Shown here: in pieces, positions 34,540-45,579 of the stretch
Position numbering within the stretch: position 1 is the stretch's first letter
How the letters are laid out: each line of letters begins with the position of its first letter
Source of the DNA: Delphinapterus leucas
Taxonomy: Eukaryota > Chordata > Mammalia > Artiodactyla > Monodontidae
DNA: 64,000 nt
Assembly: GCF_002288925.2 (NCBI RefSeq)
Contig: NW_022098000.1
Coordinates: forward strand, 20,319,671 to 20,383,670
Direction: 5' to 3'
Position numbers and translations under genes: made by a program
Notes under the pieces: model-generated
Told to the model about the DNA's origin: nothing
Databases searched by the model: none
Seen by the model: the letters and a program-made list of their open reading frames with translations, nothing else

Positions 34540-35280
34540 AAGAGAAGAGTTCAGAAGTGAAGAGGGGAGGGTGGCAATGGCTGGGAGTATGGCAGGAGAG
34601 GTAGTCAGGGCCAGACGTCCAGGGCTGTGGATGCCTTGCTATGGACCTTAGTCTTTATCCTGAGTAATAGTTCTAAAACAGAGAATTAATATGATCAGCT
34701 AAGACATTTCTTTTAGGCTTTGAAAAAAAAGATTTCATTAGAAACCTCCATCAAAAACAGTCTGAAATGTGTTTTGCATTATAAAGTTTTAAACATTCTA
34801 TTCAAACCAACTTTCTTTAAGTAAAAACTTGATGGCATCATCAAAGCCATGTTGATACAATAATTCCATTATCCTCTTGCTTGATGGGGGAAGGGCTTGG
34901 TTAAGCCTCACCCAGTTTACCCTGAACAGTATGTCCTGCTTGGTGCTATTAACATAGAGATCCAGCTGCCTTTTGTCCTGCAGGGAGATGTCCAATCATC
35001 CACTGAATGGTGGCCTATAGGCAGGATGGGAAGGCAGATGGTGAAGCCTCCATCCACCCACTTCTTAACGAGGTCCCCCTGGAGGGAAAACTGGAGACTA
35101 AGTAGTTTTCTCTGGTCTTGGTGATGGAGACGTTCAGTCGGTGGTGGGCCAGCTCATGTGCGTTGCAGGGGAGAATCAACTCCATTCCACTCCTTGGATG
35201 GCAGATGACGAGCAGGACATGGCAGCAATCTTCCCTCAGCTAAGACATATTTTAAAAAGATATCTCCAATATCAAGGTAG
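34540..35280 (-). mobile_element. L2, antisense, split by a retrocopy
   Basis: The outer parts 34540-34707 (gtggatgccttgctatggac, ctttatcctgagtaatagtt, aattaatatgatcagctaag) and 35236-35280 (agctaagacatattttaaaa) join as antisense L2 3' region. The middle, 34708-35235, is a processed pseudogene. The junction sequence tcagctaagacat is duplicated on both sides as its TSD. Confidence 0.6.
34708..35235 (-). pseudogene. PNPLA4P: Processed pseudogene of PNPLA4, truncated and frameshifted
   Basis: On the minus strand, 34798-34995 encodes a tail ending GFDDAIKFLLKESWFE then stop. This resembles the C terminus of PNPLA4 (GS2), a patatin-like phospholipase/retinyl-ester hydrolase. Upstream, about 35165-35050, another frame encodes AHELAHHRLNVSITKTRENY, also PNPLA4-like, followed by a WVDGG-type segment (nucleotides aagtgggtggatggaggc). 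Relative to the protein as I know it, about 66 nt are missing just before that segment, and about 20 nt further on. Frames shift between blocks and the 5' half with the catalytic serine motif is absent. There are no introns, and a perfect 13 bp TSD, tcagctaagacat, lies at 34695-34707 and 35236-35248. It is therefore a 5'-truncated L1-mediated retrocopy inserted in an L2. The poly-A relic is very short (ttcttttagg on the plus strand). Family assignment is from recognition, not a search. Confidence 0.85.
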
Positions 35281-35359
35281 TGGGTCCCCTTAGAGAGCTC
35301 AGTGTGGCACAGAAATATCAGTGGGCTGCCTAGATTCCCACTAATCATATTTCCTCCTC

Positions 35360-35715
35360 CTGGGCACCAAGAAGGACTATATTCCCCAACTTTCCTTGCA
35401 GTTATGTTGGGTCCGCGCAACTGAGATCCAGTAAAAATGATGTTCACTCCTTTCAAGTCTGACTATTAATCACCCTGGGCAGTACTTCCACACTCTTGTT
35501 TCCCTTTCCCCAATGACAATGGTAGTTGTGGACAGAAAATGGATCCCTGATTTATCACTTACGAGACTCCCAGCAGGACCACTGACCCTCATTGCTCTAT
35601 GCAATATTAATTAAAAGGAGAAAACATTTTTTATTGTATTAAGCCACTGAAATCTAGAGTTTTATTTGTTACAGTCGATCAGTCCTTTTCCTTTCTAGCC
35701 TATCCTGACTAATTA
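35360..35715 (+). mobile_element. Ancient interspersed repeat, family not named
   Basis: ggactatattccccaacttt with ccttgcagttatgttgggtc at the start, and attgtattaagccactgaaa with agcctatcctgactaattaa at the end. This layout is shared with 53300-53765 and follows a mammalian repeat whose consensus I recognise but cannot name with confidence. Confidence 0.55.
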
Positions 35716-35874
35716 ATATTCTGTATTCTCATAGGAGGGAAAGTACTTCCTGTGGTGTGCGTGAAAGCTAAGGTTGACAAGGCGTGTGATCTTGATCATT
35801 CTATCTTTGCAGAGCAGATAGTGTTGTTGGTTCTGGGGCTTGTTAAGATGTTTCCTGAGAGCAGAGTGCTTTGA

Positions 35875-36435
35875 TTCTGTCAATGTGACAGCCAGCCTCC
35901 AAAATGATCCCTAATAATCTTTGCTTCCTGGTATTCATGCCTTTGTTCAGTCCTCTTTTACATTGAATTAGGGCTGACTTATGTGACCAATGGAATACTG
36001 TGGAAATGATGGTATGTGACTTCAGGTAATAAAATGCTTTGCAGCTTCTGCCTTGGTCTCTTGGATCATTCACTCTAGAAGAAGCCAAATGCCATCCCAT
36101 GAAGACACTAAGCAACCCCATGGAGAGACCCATGTGGAGAGGACTGAGGCCTCCTGCCAGTGTCCAGCATGGCCTTGCTAGCTGCATGAGTGAGCCACAT
36201 TAGAAGCTGATCCTCCAGCCCCAGTCAAGCCTCCGGATGACTACAGCCCTCAGCCTCCTGAGTTTTCCAACTGATGTCCCAGATGATGTGGAGCAGAAAC
36301 AAGCCATCCCCACTGTGCCCTTTCGGATTCATGACCTACGAAACCATGAGAAATGCCAGCTGACTACTGTTGATTTAGTTCAGGAAGTTTTAGGGCAGTT
36401 ATGTTATGCTGCAGTATACTACGACAGCCACTAAC
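35875..36435 (+). mobile_element. MLT1-type MaLR LTR
   Basis: cctccaaaatgatccctaat, agaagaagccaaatgccatc, catgtggagaggactgaggc, gctgatcctccagccccagt and caagcctccggatgactaca follow the MLT1 LTR consensus in sense. The end (gttatgttatgctgcagtat) is degraded. It is a solo LTR. The frames at 35843-36187 (minus) and 36237-36434 (plus) lie inside it and are not genes. Confidence 0.82.
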
Positions 36436-36894
36436 GTGGGATGGAATCAAAGAAGACCCGAAGGGGATTCCTGAACACAAAGTGGCCTGGAGGCCTGATT
36501 CTGGGCTAGTGGGCCTGTCTGCCTCTTGTGTGGACTTCTGGCTTCTATGGTAGCTCTTCAGCAGAGCTGTGGCTGCTTCCCCTCTACTTATTCTGCCTGG
36601 TTCTAGGAGCAACCACAGTAGATGATGCTTGTGCTCTCTATGACTGGACAAAGAACCTGGGGCACCTTTTCTCACTGAATGATGAGCTTTCTAGGTAGAA
36701 TGGCAAGACATTTCTTTTAAGGTGTGCTGTTGTTATTTAATCCCTAATTTGAATTATCTTGAAAGTCAAATGGAATTAGAAAGAGAGTGTTAGCCTGTTT
36801 TAGAGACACGTTCCTTGTCACAGATTGAACTAAAATGAAGGTTCTATTGGCCAATCCATTTTCTTTCTTTTAGAAACTGCGATTGGGTAATCAC
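36436..36894. other. Unique DNA, nothing recognised
   Basis: A 103-codon minus frame at 36364-36675 has no family motif and overlaps the LTR end. Confidence 0.35.
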
Positions 36895-37080
36895 GTAGTG
36901 AGAAGATCACTGGATTGAAAGTCAAATGACTTTGTCTCAAGCCCTGACCATACCTTTTGACAGCTAGATGATGTTGAAGAAATTACTAAATATTTCTCTC
37001 ACTATAAAATTCAGGAGGTACTGATGATACCTAAATAAAAGGAATTAGATTGTTGTGAGAGTGAGGGTAGATAATATACT
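36895..37080 (+). mobile_element. MIR fragment
   Basis: gattgaaagtcaaatgactt, tttgacagctagatgatgtt and gattgttgtgagagtgaggg are in sense MIR order (ATTGTTGTGAGG-like). Confidence 0.7.
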
Positions 37081-37245
37081 GGGACTATTTTGGTAAAATA
37101 TAAAAGGTTGCACCAATATTTTATTCAAAGGACATGTACTAAGTGTGTACTAGGGTTCAACCACCATTCTCGGATTTGCAAAGGAGCAGCAAATGGATTA
37201 AAAGCCATGCCTTCATAGAGATAACATTATATGCAGGTAGAGTCA

Positions 37246-37712
37246 TGTATTAGTTTTCTATTGCTGCCATAACACATTACCACAAAATTAGTTACTTAAC
37301 ACAATACAAATGTATTATCTTACAGTTCTGTATCTTTGAAGTCCAACATGGGTCTCACTTGGCTAAAATCAGGGTGGAGGTGGAGCTGCTTTACTTGCTA
37401 GAAGCTCTATGGGAGAATTATTTTCCTTGTCTTTCCCGCCTTCAAAGAGACTGCCTACATTCCTTGGCTCATGGCCTCCTTTCTCCGTCTTCAAAGGTAG
37501 CACTGTAGCACCTTTCTGACCAGTCTTCTGTAGTTGCATCCCTCTTTGATTCACAACATTCTTCTGCATCCCTCTTCCACCTCTTGTAACTACACAGATC
37601 CCACCTAGATAACCCAGGATATCTTAAGGTCTTTCAGTCTGCAAATTCACAGGTTCTGGGGACTAGGTTATAGATATCTTTGGGGGCCATTATTCTGCTT
37701 ACCACATAAAGT
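37246..37712 (-). mobile_element. MLT1-type MaLR LTR, antisense
   Basis: gtattagttttctattgctg, ccataacacattaccacaaa, catgggtctcacttggctaa, cctacattccttggctcatg, acctagataacccaggatat and ctttgggggccattattctg follow the reversed MLT1 consensus. Confidence 0.85.
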
Positions 37713-38700
37713 ATACTTTAGTTGCATTGAAATGCTCTAAATGACTACTTGCTCTTCAGTTTATATCAATATAACCAAAATCATACAGCACAGCTTACAA
37801 TTTTATTATTATTGTTTTGTTTTGTACCCTAAGCTTATGCCTGACTTACAAGAATTAGGTTTTGATTAAGAAATTATTCCTTCCCAGTTCTGTCTAGAAT
37901 TTTGCAGTTGTTTTTCCCTTAAACTATTGGGAGGTAGAGGTGGAAAAGAACCTGATAGGCAAAGGAGAAAACCCAATTCATTTATTATTTCTATGTAAAG
38001 CCTGGGTGCATGATATCTTATTCATTGACCTGGATCAGAACCAGTGTTGAAATCTTACTGCTGAGATGTAATGCTATGACCCTGAGGAATGAATTTAGTT
38101 CAGAACAAACAAGACCATCAGTGACAGCCACTGTCTATTTCTGGCACATTAAATCAAGATTTTTTGGAGTGTCAGAATCTGTTATAACTTGGATTGAAAT
38201 ATGACAACCTGTCAAAAAATTTCCACAACTGATAACATCCCCTTGAGGTTAATAGACAAAATTATAAGATGGAATAATTTGTGTAATATAATTCATAAAT
38301 TCCTTGTCATAAAGTCTCAGGGGTGGGATTTTATAAATATGTAGTCAGTTTTACTGCACCACTATGTAATACTTGATCCCTTATGCTTGAAATATATTTA
38401 CAAAATAGAGTAAGACACATTTCAAGTCAATTCAGTTTGATAAGAGTTTGTAGGTAATTGATGATACATGATGCACACTCCTAGGTGCTGTGGGAGGTAC
38501 ATTAGAGGAATAAAAGATGGCTCTCACTGAAAAGCTTGTTGCTGTAAACTATGTAAACACAGAAAATAACTGAAGAACATTACAAATCAATATACTCAAG
38601 CCCGCCATAGACCAATGAACTATGAAAGCTCGGTGGGTTCTGTTGACATGATAAAGGCTGAAGGGATATTTAGGGACTCAGGATAGATTTAAAAAGTGTG
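37713..38700. other. Unique DNA, nothing recognised
   Basis: A weak antisense L2-like piece may lie at 38470-38540 (tcctaggtgctgtgggaggt). No gene. Confidence 0.4.
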
Positions 38701-38705
38701 GGGAG

Positions 38706-38900
38706 GAGCTTCCCTGGTGGCGCAGTGGTTGAGAGTCCGCCTGCCGATGCAGGGGACACGGGTTCGTGCCCCGGTCCGGGAAGATCCCACATGCCGCGGA
38801 GCGGCTGGGCCCGTGAGCCGTGGCCACTGAGCCTGCGCGTCCAGAGCCTGTGCTCCGCAACGGGAGAGGCCACAACAGTGAGAGGCCCACGTACCGCAAA
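38706..38900 (+). mobile_element. CHR SINE, running into an assembly gap
   Basis: A complete short CHR SINE in sense with an intact B-box relic (ggttcgtgcc). It carries a private combination, gagccgtggccactgag and gaggcccacgtaccgc. The same combination appears on the other side of the gap. Confidence 0.93.
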
Positions 38901-39000
38901 NNNNNNNNNNNNNNNNNNNNNNNNNNNNNNNNNNNNNNNNNNNNNNNNNNNNNNNNNNNNNNNNNNNNNNNNNNNNNNNNNNNNNNNNNNNNNNNNNNNN
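38901..39000. other. Assembly gap, 100 N
   Basis: Exactly 100 N, a conventional placeholder for unknown length. Frames crossing it are meaningless. Confidence 0.99.
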
Positions 39001-39154
39001 GGATCTTCCCGGACCGGGAAGATCCCACATGCCGCGGAGCGGCTGGGCCCGTGAGCCGTGGCCACTGAGCCTGCGCGTCCAGAGCCTGTGCTCCGCAACG
39101 GGAGAGGCCACAACAGTGAGAGGCCCACGTACCGCAAAAAAAAAAAAAAAAAAA
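39001..39154 (+). mobile_element. Second partial copy of the same CHR SINE after the gap
   Basis: From 39018 the sequence matches 38779-38900 base for base as far as I can read, private variants included, then ends in poly-A. It starts with a 25 bp palindrome at 39001-39025, ggatcttcccgg-a-ccgggaagatcc. Half of a SINE in inverted orientation is fused to the forward copy there, which is typical of an assembly or snap-back artefact. Confidence 0.9.
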
Positions 39155-39890
39155 GATATAAATGTAGTGTTTGCTGTTTATCTGTGATACACATTGTAAA
39201 TAAACTGAATGTCATTACAATCAGGGAGCCAACCTAGTTGGCATATGGCAGAATAACAATTGTTTCCTTATATTCAGAAATTTCTGGATCATCTAGAATC
39301 TTCTTGGTTTTATCTGAAGTACTGTCTTTTGGAAATTCAGATGAAAAAGAGAGAATATTCTTGCTTATTTATCCCTCAATTGAAATAAAAGATAAAGGGA
39401 GGGAAAAAAAATCAGGGAGGTTTCCCTTCCTTACCCTACGTGCAGGTTTACTGAAAAATTTATTTCCGACCATGAGCCAGGGCTACAGATTCCCATGTGG
39501 GAGATGCCTTTAACTCATTTCAATTTGTCAGGCTGAAGAATCTTGGCGCTTTTATAGCTGGGGAGGAAAAACATTGGATCTTCATTTTTCTGTTGCTCTA
39601 AGTAGGGTTATATATGGAGGGAAATAGATTTGGGGAAAAAATGTCCAAAGAGTTTGACTTTTACTTACTTAGTTATTTAAAACAGAGTATATATGGTTTA
39701 AGATAAAATAGAATATCAACTTTAGAAGGTGTGTGTACATAAATAATTTTTAACTTTGTGGATGAAAATTAGGATTTTACTTGAAGGGCTGTTCGAAATT
39801 ATTCATCGGTGCTCTGCTTAGCATATTCTCTTGGAAAATCCACTTAGAAGAAACAATAAGATTTCATATCTTCAAATAAGATGCTTAAAA
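39155..39890. other. Unique DNA, nothing recognised
   Basis: A 91-codon plus frame at 39238-39513 shows no family motif. Confidence 0.4.
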
Positions 39891-39902
39891 ATAGGAGACT
39901 CC

Positions 39903-40115
39903 AGGGCTTCCCTGGTGGTGCAGTGGTTGAGAGTCCGCCTGCCGATGCAGGGGACACGGGTTCGTGCCCCGGTCCGGGAAGATCCCACATGCTGCGGAGT
40001 GGCTGGGCCCGTGAGCCATGGCCGCTGAGCCTGCGCGTCCAGAGCCTGTGCTCCGCAACGGGGGAGGCCACAACAGTGAAAGGCCCGCATACCACAAAAA
40101 TAAAAATTAAAAAAT
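39903..40115 (+). mobile_element. CHR SINE
   Basis: agggcttccctggtggtgca to accacaaaaataaaaattaa. A perfect 12 bp TSD, ataggagactcc, lies at 39891-39902 and 40116-40127. A further aaaaataggagact lies at about 40148, so the target sequence was itself locally repetitive. Confidence 0.95.
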
Positions 40116-40160
40116 ATAGGAGACTCCTAAAATCTCTTAAGATCTCCTAAAAATAGGAGA

Positions 40161-40989
40161 CTTTATTTAATTGCTTTTATACGTCTCTTGCCTGTGTAAG
40201 GTTGTCCTCACCCTTGTTTCGTCCTTGGTAGTTTTTGGTCTAGTTTTAAGCACTCCTGGCTTTTTCCTGCTTCTTTCCATTAGAACTACTTCCACAGTCC
40301 AATAGACTGTTAAGAAAGTTTGAGGGTTTTTCATATAATGATTTTTTTTTTCTCTGAAATTCTTCTTCGTTTTTTTTTGTAAACAGTGTTTCTCCATCCA
40401 GTTATATCTCTCTTTAATTATGCTTTAGCTATGCCTAAATAATTCTTTCTCCGCTTTAGTTTTCATACCCTTAGGTTATTTCAAGCAATCATCATGTCTC
40501 TCATCAGCTATGCTTTTAAGCTTGAAATGGCAGCCTTATTGACCGATGATGCTGTTTGAAATCTAGTGTTTGTAAATATAAGTTTGTGATTGTAGGACTT
40601 AAAGCATTGGATGGGAGTAAAATATTTTATTTATTTACTTTCATTTACTTCTTTGTGCTGCCAAAGGAAAAATGACAGAAAACAGTATTTGCTCTGAAAA
40701 CTGTAGAAGAAAGTGTTTGACTTAGTTCATTCTTTCTGTGCTTCTATGAACATTTTCTCAGAGGGGGAGAATTTAGCTCCATAGTATTTCTTTATGAAAA
40801 ATTACCCTATGTGTTTTCTATAAGAAGTAAAGGACTTTTCAGAAAAGTGAGAGCTAATTTATAAACAGATCTTAATGCATCTGAGATGTATAGGAGTTAA
40901 GAAAAAAGAAAAAACTGCTATATGTACTTATGTATATGTATTTCTGAAAATTTGTTTCAAACTGTATTAATTGCTTCACTATGATACCA
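40161..40989. other. Unique AT-rich DNA, nothing recognised
   Basis: No supported gene or repeat. Confidence 0.4.
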
Positions 40990-41140
40990 GTATTTTAGTT
41001 CCTTATGTGTTAAACACTGGAGTAAGAAAGAATAAGAAAGTCCTGGATCTTGCCCTTCAGAAGGGCATTCCACAGTAAGGAATAAAAACAGGTGAGCAGA
41101 TAATAAAAATGCAAATGCAGTAAAGTGCCAAAATAAATGA
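40990..41140 (-). mobile_element. L2 fragment, antisense (weak)
   Basis: tgtgttaaacactggagtaa, gatcttgcccttcagaaggg and acaggtgagcagataataaa resemble the reversed L2 3' region. Confidence 0.45.
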
Positions 41141-41833
41141 GTAAGAACAATCTGGAATTTTAAAACATCCATTGTCCTGTAGGTAAAGTGAAAAATTCTA
41201 AAGAAATATAATCACTACCAGCTCCCCCAATTACTTTCTAAATTTGGATATTTGCATATTAGTTTTTTTTTTAATTGGGAGGGTAATTAAATTGTTGGCA
41301 AGGTATTCAGTTTCGTGTTTTTTACTAGAATTGGAGCTTTTCTATGTCAGAGTTAATGTATAATTATATAAAATGGGAAGAAACGTCTTAAAAAGACCAC
41401 TTAAAAATTTGGTTCACAATTCAAAGAAAGTTTAAAAATGTGATTTAAAATACATCATAGCATCGCACTAAAGAGAACTAGCCTCATTTACAATCTCATA
41501 TTGCACTAAATTAAGAATTTGGTGTCATGGCAACCAACTAATTGATATGTAGACACAACCCATTGGGAACATAGGGCAATAGTTAGGATTATGTTCACCA
41601 TATTTCATCTAGATAATCCTGCTTTAAAAAGCTAGATATTTTATCCTATTTTTTCAATGTCCTACCAAAATAAGGTTTTTGCCTCTGGCCTGAGCTGACC
41701 ATTTATAGGTAAATTATTAATTGATTGACTGGATTATCACAAGATGAATAGGACCCAGCATTACATTCATTAAAATAATAGGAAGGAAAAACAGTTGGTC
41801 TACTTATTTTGACATCTAAGCTTCAAAATCAAA
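41141..41833. other. Unique AT-rich DNA, nothing recognised
   Basis: No supported gene or repeat. Confidence 0.4.
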
Positions 41834-41889
41834 ATTATATTTTATAGTTTTCTGCATAAAGGTCTTTTGCTCCTTAGGTAGGTTTATTC

Positions 41890-42509
41890 CTAGGTATTTG
41901 ATTCTTCTTGTTGCAGTGGTAAATGGGAGTGTTTCCTTAATTTCTCTTTCAGATTTTTCATCATTAGTGTATAGGAATGCAAGAATTTCTGTGCATTAAT
42001 TTTGTATCCTGCTACTTTACCAAATTCATTGATTAGCTTTAGTAGTTTTCTGGTAGCATCATTAGCATTCTCTATGTATAGTATCATGTCATCAGCAAAC
42101 AGTGACAGCTTTACTTCTTTTCTGATTTGGATTCCTTTTATTTCTTTTTCTTCTCTGATTGCTGTGGCTAAAACTTCCAAAACTATGTTGAATAGTGGTG
42201 AGAGTGGACAGCCTGGTCTTGTTCCTGATCTTAGAGGAAATGCTTTCAGTTTTTCAATGACAAACCATTGACAATGCTGTTTGCTGTGGGTTTGTCGTAT
42301 ATGGCCTTTATTATTTTGAGGTAAGTTCCCTCTATGCCTATTTTCTGGAGGGTTTTTATCATAAATTGGTGTTGAATTTTGTCAAAAGCTTCTGCTGAAT
42401 CTATTGAGATGATCATATGGTTTTTCTCCTTCAATTTGTTAATATGGCTTATCACATTGGTTGATTTGCATATATTGAAGAATCCTTGCATTCCTGGGAA
42501 AAAACCCAC
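41890..42509 (-). pseudogene. L1 ORF2p reverse-transcriptase fragment (inverted part)
   Basis: Two minus-strand frames. 42509-42246 encodes [19 protein letters not shown] and the [13 protein letters not shown] stretch. 42180-41890 encodes [13 protein letters not shown], the FADD catalytic motif, followed by [18 protein letters not shown] frameshift separates them and the start is missing, so there is no functional enzyme. It is part of the twin-primed L1. Confidence 0.93.
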
Positions 42510-42624
42510 TTGATCATGGTGTATGATACTTTTAATGTGCTGTTGGATTCTGTTTGCTCATATATTGTTGAGGATTTTTGCATCTATGTTCATCAGTGAT
42601 ATTGGCCCGTAGTTTTCTTTCTTT

Positions 42625-44093
42625 GTGACACTGATGAAAGAAATTAAAGATGATACAAACAGATGGAGAGTTATACCATGTTCTTGGATTGGAAGAATCA
42701 ACATTGTGAAAATGACTATACTACCCAAAGCAATCTACAGATTCAGTGCAATCCCTATCAAACTACCAGTGGCATTTTTCACAGAACTAGAACAAAAAAA
42801 AAAAATCACAATTTGTATGGAAACACAAAAGATCCCGAATAGCCAAAGCAATCTTGAGAAAGAAAAACAGAGCTGGAGGAAGCAGGTGCCCAGACTTCAG
42901 ACTATACTACAAAGCTACAGTAATCAAGAGAGTATGGTACTGGCACAAAAACAGAAATATAGATCAATGGAACAGGATAGAAAGCCCAGAGATAAACCCA
43001 CACACATATGGTCACCTTATTTTTGAGAAAGGAGGCAAGAATATACAGTGGAGAAAAGACAGCCTCTTCAATAAGTGGTGCTGGGAAAACTTGACAGCTC
43101 ATGTAAAAGATTGAAATTAGAACACTCCCTAATACCATACACAAAAATAAACTCAAAATCTATTAAAGACCTAAATGTAAGGCCAGACACTATCAAACTC
43201 TTGGGGAAAACATAGGCAGAACACTCTATGACATGAATCACAGCAAGATCCTTTTTGGCCCACCTCCTAGAGAAATGGAAATAAAAACAATAATAAACAA
43301 ATGGGAGCTAATGAAACTTCAAAGCTTTTGCACAGCAAAGGAAACCATAAGCAAGACGAAAAGACCACCCTCAGAATGGGAGAGAATATTTGCAAATGAA
43401 GCAACCGACAAAGGATTAATCTCCAAAATTTACAAGCAGCTCATGCAGCTCAATATCAAAAAACCAAACAACCCAATCCAAAAATGGACAGAAGACCTAA
43501 ATAGACATTTCTCCAAAGAAGATATAAAGATTGCCAACAAACACATGAAAGGATGCTCAACATCACTAATCATTAGAGAAATGCAAATCAAAACCACGAG
43601 GAGGTATCACATCACATGGGTCAGAATGGCCATCATCAAAAAATCTGCAAACAATAAATGCTGTAGAGGGTGTGGGGAAAAGGGAACCCTCTTGCATTGT
43701 TGGTAGGAATGTAAATTGATACAGCCACTATGGAGAACAGTATGGAGGTTCCTTAAGAAACTAAAAATAGAACTACCATATGACCCAGCAATCCCACTAC
43801 TGGGCATATACCCTGAGAAAACCATAATTCAAAAAGTGTCATGTACCACAATGTTTATTGCAGCTCTATTTACAATAGCCAGGATATGGAAGCAACCTAA
43901 GTGTCCATTAACAGATGAATGGATAAAGAAGATGTGGCACATATATACAATGGAATATTACTCAGCCATAAAAAGAAATGAAAGTGAGTTATTTGTAGAG
44001 AGGTGGATGGACCTAGAGTCTGTCATACAAAGCCAAGTAAGTCAGAAAGAGAAAAACAAATACCATATGCTAACACATATATATGGAATCTAA
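42625..44093 (+). pseudogene. L1 ORF2p C-terminal part (sense)
   Basis: Several plus-strand frames in order. 42625-43026 encodes [20 protein letters not shown] and [14 protein letters not shown]. 42854-43114 encodes [12 protein letters not shown]. 43233-43706 encodes [20 protein letters not shown] and [15 protein letters not shown], the cysteine motif. 43716-44093 encodes [17 protein letters not shown] and KMWHIYTMEYYSAIKRNE. Frameshifts and stops break the protein. It is not a host gene. Confidence 0.94.
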
Positions 44094-44467
44094 AAAAATG
44101 AAAATGGTTCTGAAGAACCTAGGGGGAGGACAGGAATAAAGATGCAGGTGTAGAGAATGAACTTGAGGACACGGGGAGGAGGAAGGGTAAGCTGGGACGG
44201 AGTGAGAGAGTGGCATGGACATATATACACTACCAAATGTAAAATAGATAGCTAGTGGGAAGCAGCCGCATAGCACAGGGAGGTCAGCTCGGTGCTTTAT
44301 GACCATGTATGGGGGTGGGATATGGAGAGTGAGAGGGAGATGCAAGAGGGAAGAGATATGGGAACACATGTATATGTATAGCTGATTCACTTTGTTATAA
44401 AGCAGAAACTAACACACCATGGTAAAGCTATTATACTCCAATAAAGATGTTAAAAAATAATATTTTA

Positions 44468-44944
44468 ATGAACAGTACTTAGTCACTATGCCAGCGACTA
44501 CATTGAAAAAGTTGCATTTTGTTTAATAGAATAAAACTGTAATTTCATGCCAGTACAAATCAAAATAGTAGCAAAGTAACTGCCAGCTTTAAATACATTT
44601 ATTAAGACAATAAATTTATTAATATAATAGTTGATATTTTCAGAGGTTCAGAGCACTGTCTATGCAGTAATACTTCTATGGACAAGCTAAATTTGCATTA
44701 GCCTGCCTTGCCAAAATAAGTTAAATTTTAGGTCAAATTAATTAGAGCTCTTTGGCATTTGGTGTACATAAAGGTAAAAAAATGAACTTGAAGCTTTGAA
44801 AGATGGTGTTTAAGATTAAATGAGGAGTACTGTTATATTTGGACTGGTTAATATTGTTATCTGTATACTCTTTACCATATAGTAAGCACATGTTCTAAGG
44901 ATAGTTTGGCGAACAGTTTAAAGCGTAGTTTAAATAGATTTTAG
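44468..44944. other. Unique AT-rich DNA, nothing recognised
   Basis: No supported gene or repeat. Confidence 0.4.
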
Positions 44945-45060
44945 GGTCTCAACTTTCTCATCTTAAAAGCTGAGAGTAGTAATTTGTGCCTTGCAGGGTT
45001 GCTCCAAGTATATGATGGCTAGTGTACATACAGGACCTAGCACATAATAAACGTTCAACA
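44945..45060 (+). mobile_element. MIR 3' half
   Basis: caactttctcatcttaaaag, ttgtgccttgcagggttgct and cctagcacataataaacgtt are in sense MIR order. Confidence 0.7.
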
Positions 45061-45261
45061 AACAGAAGCTGTAGTTGTCAGAAATGTCTTTCTCACGTGC
45101 ACATGTTTTTCTGAGGTGCAGATTATTGCCCCAAGTCATAAAGCTCACCATTATATAGAAAGCACGTTAAATTCATAAAAGTGGGGAAATCTATAGGGAA
45201 ACCGCAGAGAGAGAGACTCTCCTACTTTCAAAGTTGGCACTCACCCTAAGCCTCCTCAAAA

Positions 45262-45326
45262 ACCCAGACAGACAGCACCAAGGACCCAGACAGACAGCAC
45301 AAGGACCCAGACAGACAGCACCAAGG
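45262..45326. repeat. 22 bp minisatellite, three units
   Basis: Units at 45262-45283, 45284-45304 (one C missing) and 45305-45326 of acccagacagacagcaccaagg. It lies in a C-rich, GC-richer block of about 350 bp. A 114-codon plus frame (45234-45578) covers it and reads PRQTAQGPRQTAPR across the repeat. It shows no domain and I do not call it a gene. Confidence 0.9.
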
Positions 45327-45579
45327 ATGGGCAGAAAGGAAGTGAGGAAGGCCAACACCAGCCAGCCTGTGGTGCTGCTACCGTCAGGGCCAGCCCACCT
45401 GCCTCCCCTTGCAAACCCTTATGGGGCCTCACACTCACCTCCCCTGCCATCACCCAAGCTCCACGTGAGCACAGAAGTGTCCCGTGGTAGCCAGACCATC
45501 ACTCAGTTACTGCCACAATTATTCACCTACAGCAGATTCCAGAATTCTCTGCTCCTGGATTCAGGGGATGTGCTGTAAG

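Larger units (their letters stand above)
41845..44456 (+). mobile_element. L1 insertion with inverted 5' part (twin priming)
   Basis: 42625-44456 is L1 in sense: ORF2 from after the reverse-transcriptase core to the C terminus, the 3' UTR, and the tail actccaataaagatgtt plus A's. 41845-42624 is L1 ORF2 in antisense. Read on the minus strand it ends (gcagaaaactata at about 41845) just where the sense part begins (acactgatgaaagaaatt at about 42628). The two pieces are adjacent in L1 but head-to-head here, with essentially no L1 sequence lost at the junction. An 11 bp TSD at[t/a]atatttta (one mismatch) lies at 41834-41844 and 44457-44467. Total 2.6 kb. Sequence condition is better than the L1 at 332-4620, so it is younger. 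Confidence 0.93.

Noticed and set aside
35843..36187. 114-codon minus-strand frame
   Set aside because: Lies inside an MLT1-type LTR on the opposite strand.
38670..39215. 181-codon frame across the gap
   Set aside because: It translates 100 N and two SINE pieces.
40116..40161. Repeated ataggagact motif after the SINE considered as a minisatellite
   Set aside because: One copy is the TSD of the SINE at 39903-40115; the remaining match is only a dozen bases.
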